Origin: Rhodococcus sp. P-2
GTDB taxonomy: Bacteria; Actinomycetota; Actinomycetes; Mycobacteriales; Mycobacteriaceae
Reading direction: 5' to 3'
Length of the DNA: 64,000 nt
Assembly: GCF_016598535.1 (NCBI RefSeq)
Contig: NZ_CP066779.1
Location: 1,736,001-1,800,000 of the forward strand
The position numbers and the translations under genes are program-made. Every line of letters begins with the position of its first letter. Position 1 is the first letter of the stretch. Of this stretch, positions 19,492 through 28,248 are shown piece by piece. The notes beneath the pieces were generated by a model. That model saw only the letters and a list, made by a program, of their open reading frames with translations, was not told the origin of the DNA and ran no database searches.

Positions 19492-20286
19492 ATGTCGGAT
19501 GAAATGCACCATTTCTCGATGGGAATCTGGCTGCTCGGGCTCGCCTACGTCGTGTCCGTGGTCGGGTCGGTAGTCGGCCTGGCGTGCACCAGGCATTCAG
19601 CGTCGGCGACGACAACCGCCACACGCATGCGCTGGCTCGCCATGGCCGCCCTGTCGATCGGTGGCGTCGCCATCTGGCTGATGCATTTCATCGCCATGCT
19701 CGGCTTCGCAGTCCCCGGCAGTCCCATTCGATACAACCTCGGATGGACCGTGATCTCGGCGATCATCTCGGTAGGGGCCGTGTTTGTCGGCCTGCTGATC
19801 ATCGGGACCGAATTCCGCTGGACTCGACTTCTGATCGGCGGCCTGGTGACCGGTCTTGCCGTGAACATCATGCACTACACCGGTATGCGCGCCTTACGCT
19901 TTCAGGGTGAGATCCACTACGACCTGCTCTTCGTCGCACTGTCGGTTCTCATCGCAGTCGTCGCCGGAACGGCCGCACTGTGGTTCACCATGGTGCTCGA
20001 GTCCACGATTCTTCGTTTTGTCGCCGGAATCATCATGGGTATCGCCGTCGTCGGAATGCATTACACCGGAATGGCCGCGGTCGAGGTTGTTCACGACGCA
20101 GCAGCCCCGGCGCCGCAGGGACTCGAAGTGTTCTCCTTCCTCTTCCCCGTCTTCGTTCTCGGCTTGTTGGCGTTGGCGGTTCCGATCGTTGCGGTGCTGA
20201 CAGCGCCCAACCGTGCGACGGCTCGGATGGAGTCCGCCGCCGACGACCTGGCGTTCGAAGCACGCGAGTTCGCGATCTCGAACTGA
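19492..20286 (+). CDS. MHYT-domain membrane protein
   Basis: A 264-residue integral membrane protein with seven hydrophobic segments. It carries three MHYT-type motifs: MHFIAM, MHYTGM and MHYTGM (about residues 63, 127 and 186), proposed to bind copper and sense O2, CO or NO. Most MHYT proteins carry a GGDEF/EAL output domain. This one has only about 35 cytoplasmic residues after the last helix, so it must signal through a partner. It begins 40 bp after cvnD on the same strand, which makes the conservon a candidate partner. Confidence 0.9.
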   Translation: MSDEMHHFSMGIWLLGLAYVVSVVGSVVGLACTRHSASATTTATRMRWLAMAALSIGGVAIWLMHFIAMLGFAVPGSPIRYNLGWTVISAIISVGAVFVGLLIIGTEFRWTRLLIGGLVTGLAVNIMHYTGMRALRFQGEIHYDLLFVALSVLIAVVAGTAALWFTMVLESTILRFVAGIIMGIAVVGMHYTGMAAVEVVHDAAAPAPQGLEVFSFLFPVFVLGLLALAVPIVAVLTAPNRATARMESAADDLAFEAREFAISN

Positions 20287-20339
20287 GCGAAGTACGAGGC
20301 GAGTCAGTGTGAATCGACGACGCCCCGTACATTTCGAGG

Positions 20340-20876
20340 ATGGTGGATGCCGGACACAACCCCCAGCCGTCGGCCCGCGCGACACTGGTCGTGATCGGTG
20401 GTTTGCCGGCCACCGGCAAGTCGACGATCGCGCGAGCGCTTGCCCAGCATCACCGAATCCCTTTCGTGCGGATCGATACCATCGAACAGGCACTGACCCA
20501 CAGCGGTATCGCTGACGCATCCGGGACCGCTGGATACATCACCGCCTATGCGCTCGCCGCCGAACAATTGCGGCTGGGACTCTCGGTCGTGGTCGAGTGT
20601 GTCAACCCGATCGAGGTGACGCGAAGCGCCTGGTCCGCTACCGCACAACACAATTCGGCGTACTTGCTCAATGTCGAAGTAGTCTGTTCGGATCCCGACG
20701 AGCATCGCAGACGCGCTGAACAGCGAGTCGTCGACATCCCGGATCTTGTACTACCGACGTGGCAGGAAATTCTGGATCGGGACTACGAGCCGTGGACCAC
20801 GGAACGGCTGGTGCTCGACACCGCAATCATGGACTCCGACAGCGCAGTACGACGCATCACCGCCACGATGCCGTAG
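20340..20876 (+). CDS. P-loop kinase/zeta-toxin-like ATPase
   Basis: A 178-residue protein with the Walker A GGLPATGKSTIARAL (about residues 19-33), an Asp in VRIDTIEQAL, and VVVECVNPIEVTR, like the nucleotide kinase and zeta-toxin P-loop group. C-terminal charged helices (EHRRRAEQR) could form the lid. No antitoxin-like gene lies beside it, so a housekeeping small-molecule kinase role is as likely as a toxin. GTG 20343 is an alternative start. It follows the MHYT gene by 53 bp. Confidence 0.8.
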   Translation: MVDAGHNPQPSARATLVVIGGLPATGKSTIARALAQHHRIPFVRIDTIEQALTHSGIADASGTAGYITAYALAAEQLRLGLSVVVECVNPIEVTRSAWSATAQHNSAYLLNVEVVCSDPDEHRRRAEQRVVDIPDLVLPTWQEILDRDYEPWTTERLVLDTAIMDSDSAVRRITATMP

Positions 20877-20888
20877 CGTGCGAGCTGC

Positions 20889-21365
20889 TCACAGGGCGAG
20901 AACGAAGAATGCACTGTTCGGATCTTCGCGGTAGTTCCCGAACGGTGGACAGGGCACGAACCCGAATCTCGCGTACAACCGGCGAGCTGGATCGAAGAAG
21001 TCCTGTGTGCCGGTCTCCAATTCGAGTTGACGGTAACCTCGTTGTCTCGACTCGTCCACGACGTGTTGAAGAAGTCGCGTACCCACTCCACGCCCGCGAG
21101 CTGCCGATGAAGTCCGCATCGACTTGATCTCGCCGCCGGTCGACGACCGTTCCTTGAGTGCTACGCAACCGAGTAGCTCGTCACCGTCGCTCCACAGCGT
21201 CCACATGGTCACAGAGCTATCCGTCAGCCCCGTGACGTCCAGCGCGTGAACGCTGTCCACAGGGGAGGTCGCATGCATGTCCGCGAGGTGCTCGGCCAGG
21301 AGAGCCCGGACCGCGTCCCGACTCAGGTCGTCAGTTTCGATTCGCACAGATCCCTCACTGTCCAC
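20889..21365 (-). CDS. GNAT-family N-acetyltransferase
   Basis: A 158-residue acetyltransferase. The acetyl-CoA binding motif A is SSAARGRGVGTRLLQHV (R-G-x-G-V-G), followed by LELETGTQDFFDPARRLY. The end is FVPCPPFGNYREDPNS, like the PapX/OhrR-associated and YafP-type GNATs. Substrate unknown. It converges on the P-loop kinase gene (12 bp gap). Confidence 0.88.
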   Translation of the reverse strand: MDSEGSVRIETDDLSRDAVRALLAEHLADMHATSPVDSVHALDVTGLTDSSVTMWTLWSDGDELLGCVALKERSSTGGEIKSMRTSSAARGRGVGTRLLQHVVDESRQRGYRQLELETGTQDFFDPARRLYARFGFVPCPPFGNYREDPNSAFFVLAL

Positions 21366-21404
21366 GTCGCCTCCGGCAGCATCGCATGAAAGTATGACTG
21401 TCCG

Positions 21405-21992
21405 TCACTTCGCCGAAGGCTTGGCCCGAACGTGAATGCGTTCTCCTTGTGGGCCGAACAGACTCAGCACTTCGACCGGGCCTTTGCCGTCACTGCCGAA
21501 CCAATGCGGATTTCGGGTGTCGAATTCAGCAGCTTCACCCGTTCCCATGATGATGTCGTGATCGGCCAACACCAATCTCAGCTTCCCCGACAACACGTAC
21601 AGCCATTCATAGCCGTCATGCACTTGCGGATTCGGCTCGGTCTGGTTTGCCGGGATGGTCATCTTGAATGCCTGCAGCCCACCCGGTTGCCGAGTCAGCG
21701 GCAAGACCGTTCGCCCACTGACGCTTCGAGGCGCACTCTGGATACGCGGATCGGCGACCTGTGGCGCCGCCACCAACTGGTCCAACGGCACTTGGTGGGC
21801 GAGCGCGATCGGGAGCAGCAACTCCAAACTCGGGCGACGCTCCCCCGCTTCGAGCCTCGACAGGGTGCTCTTCGAGATACCGGTCGACTCGGACAGCGCC
21901 GTGAGCGTGACATTGCGCTGTGTACGAATGCGTTTGAGGCGCGCGCCTATCTGCGAGATGGCGGCATCGATGTGCGGGCCGTTGACATTCAT
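21405..21992 (-). CDS. XRE-family regulator with C-terminal cupin
   Basis: A 195-residue regulator. The helix-turn-helix covers about residues 15-70 (TALSESTGISKSTLSRLEAG). A cupin domain follows (about 110-185), with HDGYEWLYVLSGKLRLVL and EAAEFDTRNPHWFG, and probably senses a small ligand. It is divergent from the thioredoxin-reductase-like gene, with the inverted repeat GCAACAATAGTTGC at 22024-22037 between them, the likely site for autoregulation and control of that gene. Confidence 0.9.
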   Translation of the reverse strand: MNVNGPHIDAAISQIGARLKRIRTQRNVTLTALSESTGISKSTLSRLEAGERRPSLELLLPIALAHQVPLDQLVAAPQVADPRIQSAPRSVSGRTVLPLTRQPGGLQAFKMTIPANQTEPNPQVHDGYEWLYVLSGKLRLVLADHDIIMGTGEAAEFDTRNPHWFGSDGKGPVEVLSLFGPQGERIHVRAKPSAK

Positions 21993-22023
21993 GGTCCGAG
22001 TCTGACGACGATTCCCAGAAATG

Positions 22024-22037
22024 GCAACAATAGTTGC
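22024..22037. promoter_or_regulatory. Inverted repeat, probable XRE-cupin operator
   Basis: Perfect arms GCAAC and GTTGC around AATA, placed 32 bp from the XRE start and 33 bp from the flavoprotein start. The 9-mer AATAGTTGC (22029-22037) recurs in both arms of the inverted repeat at 30601-30634 upstream of an aldo/keto reductase. Confidence 0.6.
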
Positions 22038-22069
22038 TGAGCTGTCTCGTCCGCGGGCAACCTGTGCTC

Positions 22070-23092
22070 ATGCGAACACACACTGAAACACAGGTCCTCG
22101 ACACCGTGATCGTCGGTGGTGGAGCCGCCGGACTCAGCGCAGCCCTGGTGTTGGGGCGCGCTCGGCGCAGCGTCGCCGTCATCGATTCCGGCACTCCCCG
22201 CAACGCACCCGCGGCACACATGCACGGCTTCCTCTCGCGCGACGGCATGGCGCCGGGCGAGTTACTCACCGTCGGACGCAGCGAATTACAGACGTACGGA
22301 GTGGAATTCACACAGGATGACGTTGTCGACATCTCGTGGCGCGGTATCGAACCCGGCTTTGTCGTCGAGCTTTCAGGCGGCACGACGCTCACCGCTCGCA
22401 CCGTGCTGGTTGCCACCGGCCTACGGGATTCACTTCCGGAAATACCAGGCATCCAAGAACTTTGGGGACAGAGCGTGCTCCATTGCCCCTACTGCCATGC
22501 GTACGAGATCAGCGACCAACCGATCGGCGTTCTCGGCGGCGACGTTCGCGAAATGTCACTTCACCAGGCGCTCCTACTCCGGCAGTGGTCGTCGGATGTG
22601 ACGTTCTTCCCTCATCACATCTCGCTCACACCGGAAGAACGCAGGCGACTTGCGGCGCGCGGTGTCGAGGTAGTCGACGGGCAGGTCACCGGAGTGACCT
22701 CCGAGCACGGCGAACTGAAGGCAATCGAGTTGGACAACGGTCAATTGGTTCCTCGTTCAGCGCTGTTCGTCGCACCTCGCCTCGTCCCGAACGACGGGGC
22801 CTTGTCACAACTCGGTTGCCACGTGGGCACAAACGGATTCGTGACTGTCGATCCTTCCGGCGCCACCAGCGTTCCTGGCATCTGGGGCGCCGGCAATGTC
22901 GTCGACCCTCGCGCTCAGGTGATAGGCGCTGCCGCTGCCGGTTCGACAGCGGCAATCGCGATCAACGGATACCTGGTCGAGCAAGACGTCGAATCGGCCC
23001 TGCTTACGACCGCGCCAGAGGATGATTTCTCGGCCACCGTGGAGCAACGCGTCTGCGAGATGAACGGCGGCAGCGCCCTCCACGGCTTCTGA
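22070..23092 (+). CDS. Thioredoxin-reductase-like FAD/NAD(P) oxidoreductase
   Basis: A 340-residue flavoprotein starting at ATG 22070 (MRTHTETQ); GTG 22064 is also possible. The FAD motif is IVGGGAAGLSAALVLG (about residues 13-28). A redox-type CxxC is present as HCPYCHAYE (about residues 140-148), and the FAD-ribityl region is GIWGAGNVVDPRAQV. This group has the fold of thioredoxin reductase, but the partner protein is unknown and no thioredoxin gene is adjacent. Probably controlled by the divergent XRE-cupin regulator. Confidence 0.88.
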   Translation: MRTHTETQVLDTVIVGGGAAGLSAALVLGRARRSVAVIDSGTPRNAPAAHMHGFLSRDGMAPGELLTVGRSELQTYGVEFTQDDVVDISWRGIEPGFVVELSGGTTLTARTVLVATGLRDSLPEIPGIQELWGQSVLHCPYCHAYEISDQPIGVLGGDVREMSLHQALLLRQWSSDVTFFPHHISLTPEERRRLAARGVEVVDGQVTGVTSEHGELKAIELDNGQLVPRSALFVAPRLVPNDGALSQLGCHVGTNGFVTVDPSGATSVPGIWGAGNVVDPRAQVIGAAAAGSTAAIAINGYLVEQDVESALLTTAPEDDFSATVEQRVCEMNGGSALHGF

Positions 23093-23101
23093 GAGAAGGG
23101 T

Positions 23102-23566
23102 CTACGTCGCGGGGCCGCCATGCAACTTCTCGTAGGCGGCCTTCTCGGCGTCGTGGCGCGAGATCTTCTTCGGGTTCTCGAGGTCGGAAGGCAAACCGTG
23201 ACGCTCGAGGCGACGCGACCTGTTCTGAGCCATGTAGGAAACCGAATAGAACAGTGCCAGGAGCACTCCGAGCAGCACCATCGATGCCCGCAGAGCCCAC
23301 GGCCCCGGAAAGAGCATGAAGGCAGCGAAGACTGGAATGAACGGCACCATGCTTCGGATCAGGTGACGCGGCACAGCCCAATCACCGATCAGGTCGTTTC
23401 GCACCCAGTCCTGCATGGAGTCGGGCAGCTTACGGCCCACTGAATAGCCCAACCACTGAAGGGGATTCGGGCTCGTACGTTGCTTTTTGGAAGTCACGGA
23501 AGTCACCTGTTCGGTACGCATCGACGGTACTGACGCAGTCATCACGTTTCTTTCGGATGCAGTCAT
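23102..23566 (-). CDS. DUF5313-family membrane protein
   Basis: About 154 residues with two hydrophobic helices (MVPFIPVFAAFMLFPG and LRASMVLLGVLLALFY) and a basic C-terminal tail (RSRRLERHG). The block PNPLQWLGYSVGRKLPDS and the following DWVRNDL match the DUF5313 family found in actinobacteria. Start choice is complicated by a 24-bp tandem duplication: GTG 23569/ATG 23566 and GTG 23545/ATG 23542 are all in frame. It follows the MarR gene, whose stop lies inside the duplication, so the two are probably coupled. Function unknown. Confidence 0.75.
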   Translation of the reverse strand: MTASERNVMTASVPSMRTEQVTSVTSKKQRTSPNPLQWLGYSVGRKLPDSMQDWVRNDLIGDWAVPRHLIRSMVPFIPVFAAFMLFPGPWALRASMVLLGVLLALFYSVSYMAQNRSRRLERHGLPSDLENPKKISRHDAEKAAYEKLHGGPAT

Positions 23567-23578
23567 CACATTTCTCTC
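23535..23578 (-). repeat. Tandem 20/24-bp duplication of a translation start region
   Basis: GCAGTCATCACGTTTCTTTC (23535-23554) and GCAGTCATCACATTTCTCTC (23559-23578) differ at two positions and are offset by 24 bp. On the minus strand each copy carries a purine-rich stretch followed by GTGATGACTGC, so both offer GTG/ATG starts in the same frame for the DUF5313 gene. Confidence 0.8.
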
Positions 23579-24050
23579 ATTGGTCCAAGGCTCCGGCGCG
23601 GAGCGCGGCCTCGTTGACCCGCGTCAGAACGTTGTGGAGTTCTTCGAGTTCGGCGAGGCTCACGCCCAACTTCGCGACAACCGCCGGCGGGATCTTCTCC
23701 GCCTCGTCGCGCAGCGCCACACCCGCTTCGGTGAGGTCGACGTCGAGTTGACGCTCGTCGGCGCGGCTACGGGTTCGCGTGATCAACCCGGACGCCTCGA
23801 GCCGTTTGAGGAGCGGCGACAGTGTCGGCGAATCGAGCTGAAGCGCCTGCCCGATTTCCTTGACCGCCATCGGCGACTTTCCCCACAGTGCCAGCATCAC
23901 CAGATACTGGGGATGCGTGAGGCCCATCGGCTCGAGCAGGGGCCGGTAGACGGAGAGCACTGCCCGGTTCGCGACCGCAAGTGCAAAACACACCTGCCGG
24001 TCGAGAGCCAGCGGATCGTCCATCTGCGTCTGCGGAGCCTTCGTCGTCAT
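23577..24050 (-). CDS. MarR-family regulator
   Basis: A 157-residue winged-helix regulator. The DNA-binding region shows TLSPLLKRLEASGLITRTRS and DERQLDVDLTEAG, the classical recognition helix and wing. The N-terminal part (QVCFALAVANRAVL) and the following PLLEPMGLTHPQYL resemble the OhrR/SlyA group. A Cys is present in the N-terminal helix (VCFAL), the position used for peroxide sensing in OhrR, so redox sensing is possible. A long inverted repeat lies just upstream of the start, the probable autoregulatory operator. Confidence 0.9.
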   Translation of the reverse strand: MTTKAPQTQMDDPLALDRQVCFALAVANRAVLSVYRPLLEPMGLTHPQYLVMLALWGKSPMAVKEIGQALQLDSPTLSPLLKRLEASGLITRTRSRADERQLDVDLTEAGVALRDEAEKIPPAVVAKLGVSLAELEELHNVLTRVNEAALRAGALDQ

Positions 24051-24067
24051 GAATCCGATGTTATCAG

Positions 24068-24104
24068 ATTAATTAGTGCAGTAACTATTATTGCACTAAT
24101 CAAT
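24068..24104. promoter_or_regulatory. MarR operator, long inverted repeat
   Basis: Arms ATTAATTAGTGCA (24068-24080) and TGCACTAATCAAT (24092-24104) pair at 12 of 13 positions, around an 11-nt AT-rich spacer. It begins 18 bp upstream of the marR start and includes the ctaD stop codon. The segment at 24076-24090 recurs with one change at 25917-25931. Confidence 0.75.
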
Positions 24105-25850
24105 CTGGCGATGATCGTCACTCTTCTCCAACGTCGACGTGGGTTGCCCGGTCAGACCCACGTGCGCTTCCGCCCTCATTCGCTCGACCATGTGCGGGTA
24201 GTGCAGCTCGAACGCCGGACGCTCGCTACGGATGCGCGGCAACTCGGTGAAGTTGTGACGCGGCGGCGGGCATGTGGTCGCCCACTCGAGCGAGTTTCCG
24301 TAGCCCCACGGATCGTCGACGGTGACCACTTCGCCGTAGCGGTAACTCTTGAAGACGTTCCACAGGAAGGGCAGCGTCGAGGCACCGAGCACGAAGGCGA
24401 AAATGGTCGAGACCGAGTTGAGCACGGTGAATCCGTCCGAGGGCAGGTAGTCGGCGTACCGACGCGGCATGCCCTCACCGCCGAGCCAGTGCTGAACGAG
24501 GAACGTGCCGTGGAAACCGACGAACGTGGTCCAGAAGTGCCACTTGCCCAACCGTTCGTCGAGCAGACGTCCCGTCATCTTCGGGAACCAGAAGTAGATA
24601 CCGGCATACGTGGCGAACACGACCGTACCGAAGACCACGTAGTGGAAGTGGGCCACGACAAAATACGTGTCGGTGACGTGGAAGTCGAGCGGCGGGCTCG
24701 CGAGGATGACACCCGACAGACCACCGAAGAGGAAGGTGATCAAAAAGCCCACCGAGAACAGCATCGGCGACTCGAAAGTCAACTGCCCCTTCCACATCGT
24801 TCCGATCCAGTTGAAGATCTTCACGCCTGTCGGCACGGCGATCAGGAACGTCATGAACGAGAAATACGGCAGGAGAACAGCACCCGTCGCATACATGTGG
24901 TGAGCCCACACAGCGATCGAGAGAGCGGCAATCGCGAGTGTCGCATAGACCAATCCCGTGTAACCGAAGATCGGCTTACGGCTGAAGACCGGGAAGATCT
25001 CCGAGACGATGCCGAAGAACGGCAGCGCGATGATGTACACCTCGGGATGACCGAAGAACCAGAACAGGTGCTGCCACAACAGAACTCCGCCCGACGCCGG
25101 ATCGAAGATGTGACCACCGAGGTGACGGTCGACGAACAGCCCCATGAACGCGGCGGTCAGGAGCGGGAACGCCATCAAGATCAAGATGCTGGTGATGAAG
25201 ATGTTCCAGGTGAAGATCGACATGCGGAACATGGTCATGCCGGGTGCGCGCAGGCAGATCACGGTGGTGATCATGTTGACCGCACCGAGAATCGTGCCGA
25301 GCCCACCGACCGTCAGACCGAAGACCCACAGGTCGGCCCCGACGCCGGGGCTGTGAACCGCGCCGGAGAGCGGGGTGTACGCCGTCCAACCGAAGTCGGC
25401 AGCGCCGCCCGGCGTGAGGAAGCCGCCGAGAACGATGAGGCCACCAAAAGTGAAGAGCCAGAACCCGAATGAGTTCAGCCGAGGAAAGGCGACGTCGGGT
25501 GCTCCGATCTGCAACGGAAGCATGTAGTTCGCGAAGCCGAAGACGACGGGGGTCGCGTACAGCAGCAGCATGATCGTGCCGTGCATGGTGAAAAGCTGGT
25601 TGAACTGCTCATTGGAGAGGAACTGCATTCCGGGGACGGCCAGTTCGGCGCGCATGAACAGCGCCATCAGGCCGCCGATCAGGAAGAACGCGAACGCAGT
25701 GATCAGGTACATGATCCCGATCTTCTTGTGATCGGTGGTCTTGATCATCTCGAGCATCCACGACCCCTTGGGATCACGACGCTTCGGGTACGGCCGCTCC
25801 GGAATCGGCTCCAAGTCTCCGGTCCGCTCGTCCGGCACCGTTGTTGTCAT
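24096..25850 (-). CDS. ctaD: Cytochrome c oxidase subunit I
   Basis: A 584-residue haem-copper oxidase subunit with twelve membrane helices. Visible ligand motifs are TMHGTIM (haem a), GHPEVYI with the Tyr cross-linked to CuB histidine, WAHHMY (CuB) and [10 protein letters not shown] (haem a3/haem a). The start ATG 25850 ([11 protein letters not shown]) has an AGAGGA ribosome-binding site; the open frame above it is unlikely. It reduces O2 at the membrane as part of the aa3 oxidase. The usual neighbours (serB, ctaC) are missing. Instead it is followed by a MarR regulator, suggesting a conditionally expressed copy. Confidence 0.93.
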   Translation of the reverse strand: MTTTVPDERTGDLEPIPERPYPKRRDPKGSWMLEMIKTTDHKKIGIMYLITAFAFFLIGGLMALFMRAELAVPGMQFLSNEQFNQLFTMHGTIMLLLYATPVVFGFANYMLPLQIGAPDVAFPRLNSFGFWLFTFGGLIVLGGFLTPGGAADFGWTAYTPLSGAVHSPGVGADLWVFGLTVGGLGTILGAVNMITTVICLRAPGMTMFRMSIFTWNIFITSILILMAFPLLTAAFMGLFVDRHLGGHIFDPASGGVLLWQHLFWFFGHPEVYIIALPFFGIVSEIFPVFSRKPIFGYTGLVYATLAIAALSIAVWAHHMYATGAVLLPYFSFMTFLIAVPTGVKIFNWIGTMWKGQLTFESPMLFSVGFLITFLFGGLSGVILASPPLDFHVTDTYFVVAHFHYVVFGTVVFATYAGIYFWFPKMTGRLLDERLGKWHFWTTFVGFHGTFLVQHWLGGEGMPRRYADYLPSDGFTVLNSVSTIFAFVLGASTLPFLWNVFKSYRYGEVVTVDDPWGYGNSLEWATTCPPPRHNFTELPRIRSERPAFELHYPHMVERMRAEAHVGLTGQPTSTLEKSDDHRQID

Positions 25851-25916
25851 GCTCGCGCGTCCTCTTTCGTGCTCGATACCGCCCTCAAGAACTTTCCGCA
25901 CGACCATATCGCATGT

Positions 25917-25931
25917 TAATAGTTAATGCAC
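25917..25931. promoter_or_regulatory. Second MarR-like half-operator between ctaD and the OYE gene
   Basis: TAATAGTTAATGCAC is the reverse complement of GTGCATTAACTATTA. It matches 14 of 15 bases of GTGCAGTAACTATTA inside the MarR operator at 24076-24090. The site lies 67 bp upstream of ctaD and about 120 bp upstream of the OYE-family gene, so it could control either. Confidence 0.55.
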
Positions 25932-26053
25932 AAACTAAGTTTCGACGACCGATGCACCGATGAAAACCGAACGTACGCAACCTTTTGCAGATTTTCGGCG
26001 AGATGAACTCATGCAGCGGAATAGGTCGAGAGCCGGCCGCGTTGAACAAACCC

Positions 26054-27205
26054 GTGACTCTTCCCGACACATCGACAGCACCCGAGGCCTCCGCGTTGCG
26101 CGGCCTCTTCGAGCCTTTCGAGGTCAAATCACTCTCGTTGCGTAACCGTTTCGCCATGGCCCCGATGACGCGCGCCTTCTCGCCGGACGGAATCCCCGGC
26201 GCCGACGTGGCCGAGTACTACCGTCGTCGCGCAGCAGGTGGTGTCGGCTTGATCATCACCGAAGGCACGTACATCCCGGACCCGGCGGCCGGCCCGCACA
26301 CCCGCGTACCGCGCATCTACGGCGATTCGAGCCTGGGCGGCTGGAAGTCGGTAGTCGACGCCGTCCACGCCGAGGGCGGATCGATCATTCCCCAGCTGTG
26401 GCACCTCGGAGTCGAGCGCGGCGAGAATTCGCGCCTGAACCCAGAGGTCGAAACCGTCAGCCCTTCCGGCCTGGCGCTGGACGGCACCCGTCTGGGTCGA
26501 GAATTCACCACCGCGGATCTCGATAACTTGAAGCAGTCGTGGGTCGACGCGGCACTCAACGCGAAGAACACCGGTTTCGACGGTCTCGAGTTGCATGGGG
26601 CGCATGGCTACCTGCTCGACGAGTTCCTCTGGGCAGGAACAAATGTCCGCACCGATGGATACGGCGGATCACTCGAAGCCCGCACCCGTTTCCCGGCCGA
26701 GGTCGTCGCCGCGATCCGGGAGGCAGTCGGAAACGAGTTCGCGATCGTCTACCGCTTCTCGCAGTGGAAGTCCGGCCACTACGACGCTCGTATCGCCCAG
26801 AGCCCGGCAGAACTCGGCCGCATCCTCACTCCCCTGGTCGACGCCGGTGTCGACGTTCTGCATCCGTCGACGAGGCGTCATTGGGAACCGGCGTTCGCTG
26901 AACTCGACGGTGAAGACGGCAAGCTCGGCCTCGCTGGCTGGACGAAGAAGCTGACCGGGTTGCCGACCATCACCGTCGGCTCGGTCGGACTCGACTCCGT
27001 GTTCACGACGGCATTCACCGGCGACGCTGCATCGGCTGTCACGGGACTGGAGCGTCTCGAAGCTCAGTACGAGAACGGTGAATTCGACATGGTTGCCATC
27101 GGGCGCGCGCTGCTCGCCGATCCCGAGTGGGTCGAGAAGCTCCGCACCGGACGCGCGGACGAGCACATCGCATTCACTGCAGAACATCGCACGCACCTGA
27201 ACTGA
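26054..27205 (+). CDS. Old Yellow Enzyme-family NADH:flavin oxidoreductase
   Basis: About 383 residues from GTG 26054; ATG 26003 or TTG 26042 are alternatives, as none has a strong ribosome-binding site. The FMN barrel begins LFEPFEVKSLSLRNRFAMAP. The substrate/active-site region is GFDGLELHGAHGYLLDEFL, with the GSLEARTRF segment and IGRALLADPEW near the end, which binds phosphate of FMN. Family members reduce activated C=C bonds (enals, nitro compounds). It is divergent from ctaD and shares its upstream region with a MarR-like site. Confidence 0.88.
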   Translation: MTLPDTSTAPEASALRGLFEPFEVKSLSLRNRFAMAPMTRAFSPDGIPGADVAEYYRRRAAGGVGLIITEGTYIPDPAAGPHTRVPRIYGDSSLGGWKSVVDAVHAEGGSIIPQLWHLGVERGENSRLNPEVETVSPSGLALDGTRLGREFTTADLDNLKQSWVDAALNAKNTGFDGLELHGAHGYLLDEFLWAGTNVRTDGYGGSLEARTRFPAEVVAAIREAVGNEFAIVYRFSQWKSGHYDARIAQSPAELGRILTPLVDAGVDVLHPSTRRHWEPAFAELDGEDGKLGLAGWTKKLTGLPTITVGSVGLDSVFTTAFTGDAASAVTGLERLEAQYENGEFDMVAIGRALLADPEWVEKLRTGRADEHIAFTAEHRTHLN

Positions 27206-27218
27206 CCTCGCACGACAA

Positions 27219-27250
27219 AACGGCACTCCCGCGATCGCGGGAGTGCCGTT
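27219..27250. terminator. 32-bp perfect palindrome, bidirectional terminator
   Basis: AACGGCACTCCCGCGA (27219-27234) is followed directly by its exact reverse complement (27235-27250). It sits between the convergent OYE and aldo/keto reductase genes and has A-rich sequence at the left foot and T at the right, so it can serve both. Confidence 0.85.
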
Positions 27251-27269
27251 CGTGGGTCTACCGGAAGTT

Positions 27270-28118
27270 CTAGCTGCCGAGCGTGACCGGATCGGGGCCG
27301 ATGCGGCCGGCCGGGTCGTCGAGAGCACCGATCGCGTTGATCTGTTCCGGCGTCAGTTCGAAGCCGAAGACATCGAAGTTGGCGGCGATACGTTCGGGGG
27401 TCACCGACTTCGGGATCACCACGTTGCCGATCTGCAGGTGCCAGCGAATGATCACCTGAGCCGCGGTGACGCCATGAGCGTCGGCGACAGCGGTGATGAC
27501 GGGGTCACCGAGAACGGTTCCCTGGCCGAGCGGGCTCCATGCTTCCGTCGCGATTCCCTTGCCGGTGTGGAAGGCGCGCAATTCGGCCTGGTTGAACTTG
27601 GGGTGAAGCTCGATCTGGTTGAGGACCGGTACCTCACCGGTTTCACCGATGACACGCTCGAGGTTCTCGATGGTGAAGTTGGAGACGCCGATGGATCGAA
27701 CCCGTCCGTCGGCCTTGAGCTTCTGGAATGCCTTGAAGGTCTCGACGTACAGGTCCTTGGACGGTACCGGCCAGTGGATCAGGTACAGATCGAGGTAGTC
27801 GAGACCCAACTTGTCGAGGCTGGCGTCGAATGCGGCAAGCGTCGAGTCGTAGCCCTGATCGTCGTTCCACAACTTCGTCGTGATGTAGAGGTCTTCGCGG
27901 GCGATGCCGGATTCGGCGATCGCGCGGCCGACGCCCACCTCGTTGCCGTAGATCTTGGCGGTGTCGATACTGCGGTAGCCGGTCTTCAGGGCGGTGGAGA
28001 CAGCTTCCTGCGTCTCGTCGTCCGGAACCTGGAACACACCGAATCCGAGTGCGGGGATCGTCTTACCGTCGTTCAGAACAATTGTCGGTACATCGGTCAC
28101 ATCATTGGTCTCGGTCAT
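27270..28118 (-). CDS. Aldo/keto reductase (2,5-diketo-gluconate reductase-like)
   Basis: A 282-residue (alpha/beta)8 reductase starting at ATG 28118 (MTETNDVTDV). The catalytic tetrad is present: Asp and Tyr in DTAKIYGNE, Lys in TTKLWN, His in YLIHWPVP. The NADPH-binding end is VIPKSVTPERIAANF. It is similar throughout to the reductase at 30711-31550 and is probably its paralogue. It reduces aldehydes or ketones with NADPH; the physiological substrate is unknown. It converges on the OYE gene with a shared terminator. Confidence 0.9.
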   Translation of the reverse strand: MTETNDVTDVPTIVLNDGKTIPALGFGVFQVPDDETQEAVSTALKTGYRSIDTAKIYGNEVGVGRAIAESGIAREDLYITTKLWNDDQGYDSTLAAFDASLDKLGLDYLDLYLIHWPVPSKDLYVETFKAFQKLKADGRVRSIGVSNFTIENLERVIGETGEVPVLNQIELHPKFNQAELRAFHTGKGIATEAWSPLGQGTVLGDPVITAVADAHGVTAAQVIIRWHLQIGNVVIPKSVTPERIAANFDVFGFELTPEQINAIGALDDPAGRIGPDPVTLGS

Positions 28119-28248
28119 AAGTGAATCCAACGCCCGAGGGCAGGGAGGCATTCCCCGCCGAACCTCCGCGCGGTGCCCTTGTACCGCCCGAAATGCCGGT
28201 CTACCTTGGAAGACAAGTATTGGAATCGCCTCGAGAAAAGAGAGAGCG

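Noticed and set aside
20340-20876. Zeta-type toxin of a toxin-antitoxin module
   Set aside because: No epsilon-like antitoxin adjacent, and the flanks are an MHYT gene and an acetyltransferase; kept as a general P-loop kinase.
24081-24091. AACTATT shared by the MarR sites and the XRE-type sites
   Set aside because: Only 7 bp is common between the two groups and the arms differ, so one regulator binding all sites is not supported.
23487-25472. 661-codon open frame on the plus strand
   Set aside because: It is antisense to ctaD and the MarR gene, both of which have clear family motifs.
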